Shown here one piece after another: positions 28,008 through 37,700 of a stretch of DNA of 64,000 nt. The translations under genes were made by a program, and so were the position numbers. The first letter of the stretch is position 1, and each line of letters starts with the position of its first letter. The DNA lies in NCBI GenBank assembly GCA_947476195.1, contig CANJPT010000005.1, positions 1 through 64,000 of the forward strand, in the 5' to 3' direction. Below the pieces are notes generated by a model. The model saw only the letters and a program-made list of their open reading frames with translations, ran no database searches and was not told where the DNA came from. The stretch is from Lewinellaceae bacterium. GTDB lineage: Bacteria > Bacteroidota > Bacteroidia > Chitinophagales > Saprospiraceae.

Positions 28008-28460
28008 ATGAAAGAATCGAAACATTTTTTTCCAACCCAGACCAGTAAAGCCCCTTCAACCTTAAAAATTACCGACGAGGCAGAAGCCTGTGCCGCGGTG
28101 CTACTTGCTTGTCGGCGAGCCGATGAGATCAACGGTCCCGTAGGGACTGCAGCCTTTTTCTCAACAGTTAAGAGCCGGAATATCTTCATTGGGTATGACC
28201 CTCAGGTACTCATTGAAACGGCCGGGCGGTATTTTGAGCAGGCTGGCAGTTCAGCCGCCCTAATTGATGCAGCTATGGGCGCCATTCGGGAACAAACCCG
28301 GCTTCCGCTGTTTTACCACTGCCTGGATGTGATTCTGGCGGACGGCGTGGTGACGCCACAGGAACATAAGGTGTTTCAATACTTGACCGGTAGGTTTAAA
28401 GTAGAAGAAGAAATCGCATTTATTGCCATGGAGGTGTTGGTAGTTAAGAATCAATTGTGA
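28008..28460 (+). CDS. TerB-like (tellurite-resistance-family) helical protein
   Basis: 150 residues from ATG 28008 (MKESKHFFPTQ); a longer frame from 27954 is less likely. The C-terminal half (about residues 30-150) is all-helical with the TerB pattern of an acidic motif followed by LADGVVTPQEHKVFQYLTGRF, where TerB proteins bind metal through acidic residues. No signal peptide or membrane segment, hence probably cytoplasmic. Other ter genes are absent nearby, so a tellurite role should not be assumed; many stand-alone TerB-like proteins act in envelope stress or have no known job. Confidence 0.6.
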   Translation: MKESKHFFPTQTSKAPSTLKITDEAEACAAVLLACRRADEINGPVGTAAFFSTVKSRNIFIGYDPQVLIETAGRYFEQAGSSAALIDAAMGAIREQTRLPLFYHCLDVILADGVVTPQEHKVFQYLTGRFKVEEEIAFIAMEVLVVKNQL

Positions 28461-28520
28461 TCAGACCAAATTAACCTGTTCCTTAAAAAAGTGTTACAAA
28501 AAAACTTTTTCTCCAAACCC

Positions 28521-28551
28521 TTGTTTTTTAAAACAAATTGGTTTACCTTTA
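28521..28551 (+). promoter_or_regulatory. Putative promoter with long leader
   Basis: TTG at 28521-28523 and TACCTTTA at 28544-28551 (one mismatch to TAnnTTTG) are 20 bp apart. The next gene begins at 28830, which would leave a leader of about 270 nt. The gap 28461-28829 holds no gene I can support; a short frame at 28573-28833 lacks any recognisable protein character. Confidence 0.4.
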
Positions 28552-28829
28552 TAGTCTCAAGCGCTATGGTATGTGTTAATCTCTGCTGAGCGTTATAATC
28601 CGTATCGTGCCACGCTTTACGTACGAATGAACCGATTTAGGATGCAAACATCTCTAACGAATGACTACGTCTGTCTGTTCCACAGTATTCGGTATCGTTA
28701 CCTTCACAGGTATAATGTTCCTACCTATTTTTGTTCAATACCTGAAATATTAAAAAAACTTGGCAGGACTATTGCCATATGGGCAAAACATACACATTTC
28801 ATCATTACCTCAACATATTTTTTTAAATT

Positions 28830-29477
28830 ATGAGATCTGAGAAACAGTCACTTTTTATCCTGCTTTTTATCTGTACCACCGCCATTGCGTCCGCTCAGGT
28901 AACTACTGTACATCGGTACTCTCCTTCAAGTAGTTCAAAAACATCCCGAACATATTCCAATGAAAGAGACGACGCCTCTGACGCCGCCGCACGCCGTGTA
29001 AAAGCGCTCGCTAAAGTACAAGGCACTCCCTCTAAATCACTTGTTGCAAAAGGCCTTTCCCCAGCGCAATATAGTACAGATGGCCCTGCTCCTTTAGAGT
29101 ATGTTAAGGCGCCCACTCCAGCTACTACATTTACTGTAAATGGAACGAATATGGAACGCAAGATTCGAAAAGGAGAAGGACAGGTTGGCAACTTGTTGTT
29201 CACTCCGATCATTGAGTTACATTATGTACAATTTGCGGTCTACTGCAAAGATACACCCGTTGACAAAGCGCCTGCCATTGAAGGCTTGATGCTATTGTGG
29301 CACGAGGGAACCAAATGCCCCGGCGGCGCAGAAGGGGCCTGTTACATCGTCAAAGGTTACAACACTGTAGACGATGCAAAGGCTGCAGTTCTTCAGTTCA
29401 AGACCAAAAAAATTGATTGCTGGTATAATCCTGCACTGACAGGAGCATCCGTAGAGGTGATTGGAATCAGGTCTTAA
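28830..29477 (+). CDS. Secreted protein of unknown function
   Basis: 215 residues with a signal peptide (SLFILLFICTTAIASAQ). The first third of the mature protein is low-complexity and Ser/Thr/Ala rich (SPSSSSKTSRTYSN), then a compact domain follows with two cysteines around a Gly-rich turn (KCPGGAEGACYIVKGY) and a final KIDCWYNPALTGASVEVIGIRS. I do not recognise the family. The sequence suggests a periplasmic or exported small beta/alpha domain. It is followed by a strong bidirectional hairpin shared with the convergent gene. Confidence 0.7.
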   Translation: MRSEKQSLFILLFICTTAIASAQVTTVHRYSPSSSSKTSRTYSNERDDASDAAARRVKALAKVQGTPSKSLVAKGLSPAQYSTDGPAPLEYVKAPTPATTFTVNGTNMERKIRKGEGQVGNLLFTPIIELHYVQFAVYCKDTPVDKAPAIEGLMLLWHEGTKCPGGAEGACYIVKGYNTVDDAKAAVLQFKTKKIDCWYNPALTGASVEVIGIRS

Positions 29478-29479
29478 TT

Positions 29480-29549
29480 ATTTCAAATTTAAGTGCATAA
29501 ACCTCGTAGATTTTAAAACCTACGAGGTTTATACCCTTAAATTTGAAAT
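29480..29549. terminator. Large bidirectional hairpin between convergent genes
   Basis: Arms 29480-29509 and 29520-29549 pair at 28 of 30 positions around a 10-nt loop (attttaaaac). The core is aaacctcgtag/ctacgaggttt with A/T-rich feet that give U-tracts in both directions. It lies 2 bp after the stop of the upstream gene and 5 bp before that of the convergent BNR-protein gene, so it probably ends both transcripts. The core resembles repeated intergenic palindromes and may be a mobile REP-type sequence used as a terminator. Confidence 0.8.
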
Positions 29550-29554
29550 CAAAT

Positions 29555-31132
29555 CTATTCCTTGACAAATTTCTGTGTCTCCATTCCGATTCTAAGGATA
29601 TAGCTTCCGGGCAATAGCCTTGCCGTGGATACCTGAAACACAGGTTGCAGGATCTTCTCCCGCTGAATGATTCTGCCATGCATATCCAATACCCACATCT
29701 CTTGTCCAAGCCACTCGGTGCCTACCGAAATATTCAGGTCGCCAGGCGTTGGATTGGGATATATCTCCCAAGGCGCTGCTTCTCCATTCAACAGGATAGT
29801 CCCTACGTTCATGTTGCTGCTGGCAATGGTCTTGGAGAAATAGATATTCATCCTTCCTGTGCGGGTATCCCCCCAAAGTGTATAAAGTGTATCAGCCAAA
29901 TAGGTACAACTCATAAAATCATTCCCGCTCTGGATCAGCACCGAGTCAAAAGACACAAACTGGCTACTTAGTTTCTGATTTTTGGAAAAGGTCTGCCCAT
30001 TGTCACTACTCGTGGCATAATAAAAATCATAGCCTGCATTCCAGAATCCATTTGCATTGGCATCGCGTCGGTCGCGCCAGGTAACAGCCAGTTTCCCTTG
30101 TCCATTGTAAGCTGCCCATACCATATCCTGGGCTTTTCCATTGGCTACAGGGTCATCGTTCACACGTACGGGGCTGCTCCAGGTTTGTCCGCCGTTATTG
30201 CTGTGTAAAGCCAGAATATCTGCGTCTCCATTCATCATACTGGGCAAAAAGAAGGCCATTTGGTTGCTATCGGCCGGATTTGCGAGCAAGCGATAGCCAT
30301 TTTTGAAATTGGTGTCCATGGGCATGGTTGCAGCGGCCATCACAGTTGAATAGTCAAATGTTTGACCTTTATTCTTCGAACTTGCCAGATAGAAAGCAGG
30401 AAGGGTGTTTTGACTCACGACATAACTCGGATAAACAGCGCAAAATTTCCCGTTTCGGGTGGTCGCAGGCGCGGCCATGGGCTGTGCGATCAGATTGCCC
30501 ACCAGATGTGTGCCGCCATCCACGTTCGCGATGGGCGTCCAGTTGTGCCCGCCATCTGAAGAGGCCTTAAAGTAATTGCGATTGGGTGGGAAAACCCAGG
30601 GCGCTGGCTTACTCGTGATGTAAAGCGTGCCGGCATTGGGGGTGTCTGATTGGTCTACCACCAGCCAGGGGCGATCGAAGGGCCGCTTGTTTGGAACATC
30701 ATAGGCATCAAAAGCTTTAGAAGGCGTATCCCAATTCAAGCCGCCATTCAGGGAGCGGGCCACATAAATACCACCGCTGTCTGGCAATTGCCGGTAATCA
30801 ATATAGGCAAGGTATAGCAATCCGTTTTTGTCGAATACCATGGATTCATCTGCAGAGCCAAAGCTCGTGCTGAAATGGGGAAGCGTTTTAACTGCACTCC
30901 ATGAATTACCACCGTCAAAACTTGCACGGGTTTTGATCGCAACCCTGAACGCTCCGCCTGAAAATTTTAAACCCATCCAGGCGGCCACCAGGTTCTGAGG
31001 GTTGGTCGGGTTGATCGCCAGATAGGGTTCGCCATCAAATACGATCCCGTTGCTGATATTGGTATTGGTTGTCTGTGATTTAGCCACATGCAACGATATG
31101 AGGAAAGACAGACAGAAGAGAAACTTATTCAT
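29555..31132 (-). CDS. Secreted BNR/Asp-box beta-propeller protein (sialidase-like) with T9SS tail
   Basis: 525 residues. Signal peptide MNKFLFCLSFLISLHVAKSQ. Five or so Asp-box motifs mark a six-bladed propeller: SFDGGNSW, SLNGGLNW, SSDGGHNW, SNNGGQTW and SSDNGQTF. The C-terminal 75 residues (YPNPTPGDLNISV...LLPGSYILRIGMETQKFVKE) form a T9SS type A sorting domain. Asp-box propellers include exo-sialidases, but the catalytic Arg triad and Tyr/Glu pair cannot be assigned with confidence, so activity may be another glycosidase or none. Convergent with the small secreted protein at 28830. Confidence 0.8.
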   Translation of the reverse strand: MNKFLFCLSFLISLHVAKSQTTNTNISNGIVFDGEPYLAINPTNPQNLVAAWMGLKFSGGAFRVAIKTRASFDGGNSWSAVKTLPHFSTSFGSADESMVFDKNGLLYLAYIDYRQLPDSGGIYVARSLNGGLNWDTPSKAFDAYDVPNKRPFDRPWLVVDQSDTPNAGTLYITSKPAPWVFPPNRNYFKASSDGGHNWTPIANVDGGTHLVGNLIAQPMAAPATTRNGKFCAVYPSYVVSQNTLPAFYLASSKNKGQTFDYSTVMAAATMPMDTNFKNGYRLLANPADSNQMAFFLPSMMNGDADILALHSNNGGQTWSSPVRVNDDPVANGKAQDMVWAAYNGQGKLAVTWRDRRDANANGFWNAGYDFYYATSSDNGQTFSKNQKLSSQFVSFDSVLIQSGNDFMSCTYLADTLYTLWGDTRTGRMNIYFSKTIASSNMNVGTILLNGEAAPWEIYPNPTPGDLNISVGTEWLGQEMWVLDMHGRIIQREKILQPVFQVSTARLLPGSYILRIGMETQKFVKE

Positions 31133-31297
31133 ACCTAATTGGGTTGTTTAAATAATCCAGGCATTTACAGCTTGTTCTAAGAACCTAAACAAGGATCAGT
31201 AGTTTAATGTGATATCCAGATTTCTAAAAATAAAGCAGCAAAGCGACAATATTATGAAAATGTTGACCTTTGTAATTCAGCCAAACCTACCATAACT

Positions 31298-31978
31298 ATG
31301 TGTGGCCGCTACGCATTCGCGCCCAAACCTAAGCAGCGCAAAGCCCTCGAAAAGACGGTAGCAGTACCGACGGAGCTGGAACTCCGTTTAAACATTGCGC
31401 CCACGCAGGTGGCTTATGTCATTGCAAATATCCTGCCGACTCAATTACAACGCATGGAATGGGGACTCGTGCCGCATTGGAGTACCGACGGTAAAAACAC
31501 AGGCAAACTGATCAACGCCAGGGCCGAAGGTATTGCAGAAAAACCCTCTTTTCGCGAGCCTATCCATTCCAAACGCTGCCTCGTACCTGCTGATAGCTTT
31601 TATGAGTGGCGTAAGTCGTCGGAGGGGCGAAAAATTCCTTATAGAATATTTCTACAAAACGAGGACCTGCTCTACCTGGCGGGTATTTGGGACGAGTGGA
31701 AACAGGGAAACAAGGTCAAGCGTACCTTTTCCATCATCACCACCACGCCCAATCTCGAAATGTCGGACTTACACGATCGGATGCCCGTCATTTTGACAGA
31801 TGCTGCATCACAACGGCTTTGGTTATCACCTTTGCCATTGAATGAAGTGCTTGCGCTGCTCCACCCGCCAGACGATGGATTACTTTCGATGTACCCTGTT
31901 TCGGAAAAACTCAATAAGGCAGGGTACGAGGGGACCCATTTGCAGGAACCGGTAGCGGAGGAACTGAGGTTATTTTGA
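31298..31978 (+). CDS. SOS-response-associated peptidase (SRAP; HMCES/YedK type)
   Basis: 226 residues starting MCGRYAF: Cys2 becomes N-terminal after Met removal and forms a thiazolidine crosslink to abasic sites in single-stranded DNA, protecting them from breakage. Conserved features seen are RLNIAPTQ, MEWGLVPHW, NARAEG, KRCLVPADSFYEW (the catalytic Glu) and LHDRMPVIL (the catalytic His). Length is standard. It stands alone on the plus strand but lies within 3 kb of a dinB/dnaE pair, in keeping with a DNA-damage theme. A GACCTTTG sequence at 31265-31272 resembles a -7 box. Confidence 0.95.
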   Translation: MCGRYAFAPKPKQRKALEKTVAVPTELELRLNIAPTQVAYVIANILPTQLQRMEWGLVPHWSTDGKNTGKLINARAEGIAEKPSFREPIHSKRCLVPADSFYEWRKSSEGRKIPYRIFLQNEDLLYLAGIWDEWKQGNKVKRTFSIITTTPNLEMSDLHDRMPVILTDAASQRLWLSPLPLNEVLALLHPPDDGLLSMYPVSEKLNKAGYEGTHLQEPVAEELRLF

Positions 31979-32286
31979 GCAATAAAGTGATCCTAACAGC
32001 ACGAAAAGGATTAATTTTGCAGCCCATACCGCCTTGGAAACGGGTCGCGGCGGACTTTTCAACGAATCTATCCAGGTAATTTGGCAGGAATAGAAAAAAG
32101 CAGTGGCAAACATCCTCCCCGCTATCATATCGCCTAAAGAAGCTGTCCAAACTGCCTACCGCCTGCTTCTTGAATACGAAATCGTGGTCATCATGTACAA
32201 GATCAGCAATGAAGAGGAGCATCTAAAGCAGTTTATGGACTGGAAATTGCCACTTTTTCGCAAAAAATCGATAAAAAACTCAAAAA
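31979..32286. other. Intergenic stretch without a supported gene
   Basis: The 308 bp between the SRAP gene and the hydrolase contain a GTG-initiated frame from 32103 reading KISNEEEHLKQFMDWKLP and then running out of phase into the hydrolase gene. No family, repeat or clear promoter is visible. It could be a decayed gene piece. Confidence 0.3.
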
Positions 32287-33207
32287 ATGCGACGAATCCT
32301 CATCAAAGCCATCGGCCTGGGGCTCAATCTATGGGGACTGCTAACTCCCCGGCTGGCTGCCAATACGATGGCGAAGACCTTCTCCAAGCCACCCAAGTAT
32401 CCGCTGCGTCCAAAAGTACAGGATTTTTTAGCCATGGCCCGACAGATTCACCACGAACTTGCCGGACAAAACATCGTGGAATACCACTGGGGCCCTACAG
32501 GAGCGCCGTTGGTATTGCTGAGTTACGGCTGGGGCGCCAACGCCGGCCGCTGGCGGCATTATGTGCCCGAACTGATAGAGGCTGGTTACCACGTATTGGC
32601 TTACGATCCGCCCGGACACGGACTTGCCCCTTCGGGCACGTTGAACATTCCGCCCAACTCCGCAATTATCTGCGCATTACTGGAATACTACGGCCCTGCG
32701 CATGCCATCGTCGGGCATTCTTTTGGCGGCGGAAGCTACGTAAATGCCTTAAATAATCTGCCCCACAACCTACACCCACGTAGAATGGTGCTCATGGGTT
32801 CTTTCAGTTTTGCAATGGGTATTTTCCAGGTATACAAGAAATGCCTGGGAATCTGGTCGCCACTGTACAGGCGAATGATACGCGAATTCGAAAAACACAA
32901 CGGAAATTCCATTGATCACTATGATTTTGCCCTGATGACCGCTGGCTTCTCACATATTGAAGGCCTGCTGGCACATGACCCCAGCGACCCCGTGACGCCC
33001 TATGCAGAATCGTGCCGCTACCACACTTTTTGGACTGGAAGTTATTTATACAGTCCATCAGAAGGCGGCCACCACCTCGGCACAGCAGGTATCACCCGGG
33101 CTATCCTGCGATTTATCCAAAGTGGGGAAGTCCCGGCCGAAGCAGAACGGGAGGAGCAGTCTTTGGTAGCGGGACATGACTTGGGGCTGCCTTTGGTGGG
33201 GTTGTAG
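32287..33207 (+). CDS. Alpha/beta hydrolase
   Basis: 306 residues of the alpha/beta-hydrolase fold. Visible are the oxyanion-side turn LLSYGWGANAGRW, YDPPGHGLAPSG, the nucleophile elbow IVGHSFGGGSYVNAL (Ser about residue 146) and a C-terminal catalytic His in EGGHHLG. The acid is probably the Asp in HDPSDPVTPY. The N-terminal 25 residues are moderately hydrophobic (LIKAIGLGLNLWGLLTPRLA), possibly a membrane-associating segment as in several lipase/esterase-like relatives. Substrate cannot be inferred. No operon partner is apparent. Confidence 0.88.
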   Translation: MRRILIKAIGLGLNLWGLLTPRLAANTMAKTFSKPPKYPLRPKVQDFLAMARQIHHELAGQNIVEYHWGPTGAPLVLLSYGWGANAGRWRHYVPELIEAGYHVLAYDPPGHGLAPSGTLNIPPNSAIICALLEYYGPAHAIVGHSFGGGSYVNALNNLPHNLHPRRMVLMGSFSFAMGIFQVYKKCLGIWSPLYRRMIREFEKHNGNSIDHYDFALMTAGFSHIEGLLAHDPSDPVTPYAESCRYHTFWTGSYLYSPSEGGHHLGTAGITRAILRFIQSGEVPAEAEREEQSLVAGHDLGLPLVGL

Positions 33208-33249
33208 GTGAATCTTTTATGCACAGAACCCAGGCTTCCGAAAGCTTTG

Positions 33250-33412
33250 TATAGCGGTCATTCAACGGGTTCTTAAATTGGGAACCACACCAGGAACGCG
33301 GGCAGAGACTTTTTATCGCAAATCGGGTTGGATCGAGGTTGGCAGGCAGGGGAAAGGAGAAGTTAAATTTGAGATGCGTTATGAGACCTGGAAAGGAATG
33401 AAGATGCCGTAA
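33250..33412 (+). pseudogene. C-terminal scrap of a GNAT acetyltransferase
   Basis: One frame ending at TAA 33410-33412 reads TTPGTRAETFYRKSGWIEVG, then GKGEVKFEMRYETWKGM, the typical last strand-helix-strand of a GNAT N-acetyltransferase (AxxFYRKxGW). The acetyl-CoA-binding part upstream is missing or unrecognisable, and no start codon is linked to it. It lies between the hydrolase and the convergent dinB gene, 3 bp from the latter's stop codon. Confidence 0.6.
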
Positions 33413-33415
33413 TAT

Positions 33416-34570
33416 TTAAGGCGGCATTTTCCCGCCTCGCCCAACCGCCCCCTTGCCAAACCGATCCCGGATCTTATCCATCGCCTCCAACAAGCGCGAT
33501 TCCTTTTCTGTATCATCAAACAGGTTGAGCTGACTGGAGCCCTGCACCAATTCACTAAAGCGAACACCCACGAGACGGATCGCTTGGCGGCGTTCGTACA
33601 AGCGGTCGAACAAACCTACCGTGTGCTCCACCAGCGAGCCATCCTGAGCTGTGTAAGAGATCCTTGCTTGTTTGGTGAAGGTGTTGAAATCCGCATAGCG
33701 CAGTTTTACGGTGACGCAGGCCGTGAGTTTTCCAAGTGTGCGCAGTTGATAGGCCAGCTGCGCCGTTTGTTTTCGAATCTCATCGTGTAGAAAACGCATG
33801 TCAATAGTATCGGTGTGAAAGGTACGTTCGGTAGAAATAGAATCCTGCTCTCGATAAGGCACTACCGGACTGTCGTCTTCTCCGTTGGCTTTTTTCCACA
33901 TAATTAGACCGTGTTTGCCAAATTCCCGCTGCAAGAGTCGTGGAGGCACTTCGCTCAGAACCTGGCAGGTCCGCACACCCATCAAGGAAAGGCGGCGTTC
34001 AGTTTCCCTGCCAATCGAAGGGATCTTACCCACAGACAACGGAGCAAGAAAATTCTTTTCGGTGCCAGCCTGAATTAGTTTGGTCCCGTTGGGCTTGGCC
34101 TCGCTGGTGCCCACTTTCGATACCGTTTTGTTTACCGATAGCCCGAGTGAAAGGGGCAATCCCGTTTCCTTGATGATAAGCTGTCGCAATTCAGTGCTCC
34201 ATTTCCAACAGCCAATGTATTTGTCCATGCCTGATAGATCAAGGTAAAACTCGTCGATCGAGGCCTGTTCATACAAGGGTGCCTGATCTTCGATCACGGA
34301 CCGCACCAGCGCAGAGTGCTTGGAATAGGTTTCCATATCGCCGCGCATTACCAAGGCGTCCGGGCATAATTGAAGGGCCTGTCGCATAGGCATGGCCGAG
34401 CGTATGCCAAATGCGCGAGCTTCGTAACTGCAGGACGCCACCACGCCTCGGTTGCTGCTCCCGCCAATAAGCAGAGGCTTTCCACGCAGGCTGTCGTTGC
34501 GCAGCTGTTCCACCGCGACGAAAAAAGCGTCGAGGTCGAGGTGGAGGATAGAGCGATTAAAGAGGTTCAT
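33416..34570 (-). CDS. dinB: DNA polymerase IV (Y-family, DinB)
   Basis: 384 residues. Y-family palm signatures: HLDLDAFFVAVEQ (first catalytic Asp), steric and nucleotide-contact SYEARAFGIRSAMP, and ASIDEFYLDLSG (catalytic Asp-Glu). Helix-hairpin-helix region GIPSIGRETERRLSLMGV-like, then a little-finger domain. Near the C-terminus QLNLFDD matches the beta-clamp binding motif QxxLF. It is a translesion polymerase, probably SOS-induced. It lies 174 bp downstream of a DnaE-type polymerase gene on the same strand, and the two are likely co-expressed as a mutagenic repair unit. Confidence 0.95.
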   Translation of the reverse strand: MNLFNRSILHLDLDAFFVAVEQLRNDSLRGKPLLIGGSSNRGVVASCSYEARAFGIRSAMPMRQALQLCPDALVMRGDMETYSKHSALVRSVIEDQAPLYEQASIDEFYLDLSGMDKYIGCWKWSTELRQLIIKETGLPLSLGLSVNKTVSKVGTSEAKPNGTKLIQAGTEKNFLAPLSVGKIPSIGRETERRLSLMGVRTCQVLSEVPPRLLQREFGKHGLIMWKKANGEDDSPVVPYREQDSISTERTFHTDTIDMRFLHDEIRKQTAQLAYQLRTLGKLTACVTVKLRYADFNTFTKQARISYTAQDGSLVEHTVGLFDRLYERRQAIRLVGVRFSELVQGSSQLNLFDDTEKESRLLEAMDKIRDRFGKGAVGRGGKMPP

Positions 34571-34744
34571 GATTTACGATTGGATTTGCAATGGAGTGAT
34601 TTTCGATTTTGAGGGCATAGAATACATTTGGACTAATATGGGCGAAGGTTTTCAAGAAAGTATGACATGCCCAAAAATCGTTATTTAGAGATCATTAAAT
34701 CTCCTTCCAAGACCGAAGATCATGTAATCGGATATCGTAAATCC

Positions 34745-37700
34745 CTACCCTCCATATCTCCCATCCACCCGATACGCCAAACGCTCCATCTCACTCACCT
34801 CCAGACTCACAAACCCAAAGTCAGCCGTAAGCCGTCCACGGATCCGATACACTCCACGTCCCCTAAAAGGCGTTTTTTTAACCTGATCCGGAAAATGTAC
34901 CGTGTCAAAAAAACGTCCCTCGATGTCAAGCCAGGTACCAAATTGCATGAGTTCGCCCTTGACGGTGCGCGTGTCTTTCCGGCAGACGTAGTAGCCTGTC
35001 ATGGTAACTAGTTTATGAATATGCGCACCCATTTCACGAGCCAAGATGCCGGGAGGCTCGGCTTTGACCGTGTCTTCCAGCAACTCAAAAGGCGAACAAA
35101 GCGGAAAACCCAGCAATTCCAGTTCGTCGAAGGTCTGATCGAAAGGACCGTCTTCAAGGGTAGGCAGATGATAGGTATCTGCCTCATCTGTAAAGAGCAA
35201 GTTGGCACCCATACCGCTTTCCGGGGTCAGCACACGGCTTTTTTCCCATAACAACTCGCTCTTTTTCAGCCCCGTAAACCGAAACGCTCCGATACGAATG
35301 AGAAGGTCCAATTGCGTTGGGGCGATATGGATGCGCCGCACAAAATCCTCCAGGGATTTAAATTCACCGAACTCATTCCGTCGCTGCTCAAGGTCTTGTA
35401 TGAGTTGCGACTCCAGTCCACGAACGTGGATCATACCGAGATAAACGTCTTTGCCCTGTATACGCGTCAGATTCTGACTATGGTTGATGCAGGGTGCGTG
35501 AACCGTTGCACCACACATACGCGCCTCATGTACGTAAAACTCTGTACTGTAAAACCCACCAAAATTATTAATCACCGCTACCATGAATTCCAGCGGATAA
35601 TAGGTTTTTAGATACAGACTCTGGAACGATTCCACTGCGAAACTCGCCGAGTGCGCCTTACAAAATGAGTAACCGCCAAAACTTTCCAATTGCCGCCATA
35701 CTTCCTTGCTGAGTTCGTCGGGATAACGCCGGGCCGCGCAGTTGTCAAAAAACTTTTGCTTCAAGCGGGCGAACGCCTCCGAGGAGCGTTTTTTGCCCGT
35801 CATCATACGCCGCATTACATCAGCCTCATCCAGCCCCAGCCCGGCAAAATGGTGCAGAATTTTCATCACATCCTCCTGATATACCATCACACCGAAGGTT
35901 TCGGAGAGATGTTCTTTGAATACGGGATGGAGGTACTCAAAACCATTCGGTTGATGAAAACGCTGAATATAGGCGCGCATCATGCCGGAACTGGCCACGC
36001 CTGGCCGGATAATGCTACTGGCAGCCACGAGATGTACATAGTTGTCGCAGCTAAGCCGGCGCAACAACCCGCGCATCGCCGGACTTTCGATGTAAAAACA
36101 ACCCATGCACCGGCTGCTGCGCAACTGGGCACGCACCCGTTCGTCGGTCTTTAGCTTTTCCACCTCGTGTACGTTCACCGCCTTGCCCTGGTTTTCGCGC
36201 ACCAGATCCACACAGTCTTTTATGTGGCCCAAGCCCCGCTGACTCAAAATATCAAATTTGTGAAAACCCCATTCCTCCGCTGCATACATGTCAAAATGGG
36301 TAATGGGAAAACCTTTGGGCATCATTTGCAGGGCTGTGGCATGACTCAGCGGCTTTTCGGAAATGATGACCCCGCCGGCGTGAATGGAGAGGTAGTTGGG
36401 AAAATCTACCAGCATTTCGCCGAAGCGCAGAATATGTTTGGCCCAGGGATGGAGGACGGTTGACGGTACACGGTCTACGGTTGACGGTACACGGTCTACG
36501 GTTGACTGTATACGGTCTACGGTTGACGGTACACGGTCTACGGTGGATGGTACACGGTCTACGGTGGATGGCGGACGAGATACGGTCGGCAATGCCACTT
36601 CCAGTGTGCCTCGTTCTTCGTCAGAGGCGGCGCCGTGTACCGTCAACCGTGTACCGTCAACCGTAGACCGTCCACCCCACTCCCAGGTGCCCGGAGTAGT
36701 AGTTTGCCAATGATCCAGAATAGCCTCAATGTCTGCTGGCGGAAGGCCAAACACCTTACCCAGTTCACGGATCACTGCGGCGTGTTGAAAGGTGCTGTAA
36801 GTGGCGAGTAAAGCCGTGTGTTCGCGCCCATAACGTTTGAAGATATAGTCGGTCACGTCGTCGCGCTCATCCCAGGAAAAGTCTATGTCGAAATCAGGCG
36901 GGGAACTGCGCTGCGGATTGATAAAGCGTTCAAAGTAAAGGTCAAGTTCGAGCGGCTCCACATCCGTAATGTACAGGCAATACGCCACGATGGAATTGGC
37001 GCCGCTGCCCCGTCCTATATGATGATACCCGGCTGATTCTGCATAGCGTACAATATCCCAGGTAATGAGAAAATAGGTAGCAAAATCCATTTCACCGATC
37101 ACATTCAGCTCCTTGCGCACGCGCTCCTGTGCACGACGATGATTGGGCCCGTAACGACGCTGACAGCCGTTTTCGGCGAGTTTAGTCAGTAGATTGAGGT
37201 CACCGTCCTTGGTACCCATAAATGCTCGGCGGTTGAGCTGTAGACCCGTTTCAAATTGAATACTGCAGGCATCCAGCACGCGGCGGGTATTCTGCAAGAT
37301 TTTAGGCTGGTTTTGAAAAGGCTCCAGTACCGGCGTTTCCGTCCGAAAGTACTCGTCTGCCTGAGCGATGGCAACACCTTCCAATTTGGTCACCAGCGTG
37401 TTGGCGTCCATCGCACGCAGCAGTTTATGAAGTCTGTGCCCTTCGGCATCCAGAAACGTGATGGGCTGCCAGAGCACCAGCCGCTCCGGGCGATGCCGCC
37501 AGTTGGAAAAAACCAATTTGTTCGCCTCCGATGGACGGATGCCGATCAATTCATTCGGACGAAACATCTCCAGCGGTTTTACCTCCCGGTCGTACACGAC
37601 AAACACATCGTCCAGGGGTGGCGGCACGGCAGGCAGAGCTTTGCCGCTCAGGGAATGTTCCGTCAGGAAGGCGCAGAGCGCTGCCCAACCGGCATTGTTG

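Noticed and set aside
28573-28833. Small open frame of 86 codons upstream of the secreted protein gene
   Set aside because: No family resemblance and atypical composition (many Arg, Tyr, His). It overlaps the next start codon, so more likely leader sequence.
32103-32756. Open frame of 217 codons overlapping the alpha/beta hydrolase
   Set aside because: Most of it is out of phase with the well-supported hydrolase. Only the first 60 codons are free-standing and they match no known family.
34452-34688. Plus-strand frames over the start of dinB
   Set aside because: Antisense shadows of a conserved Y-family polymerase N-terminus; no independent support.
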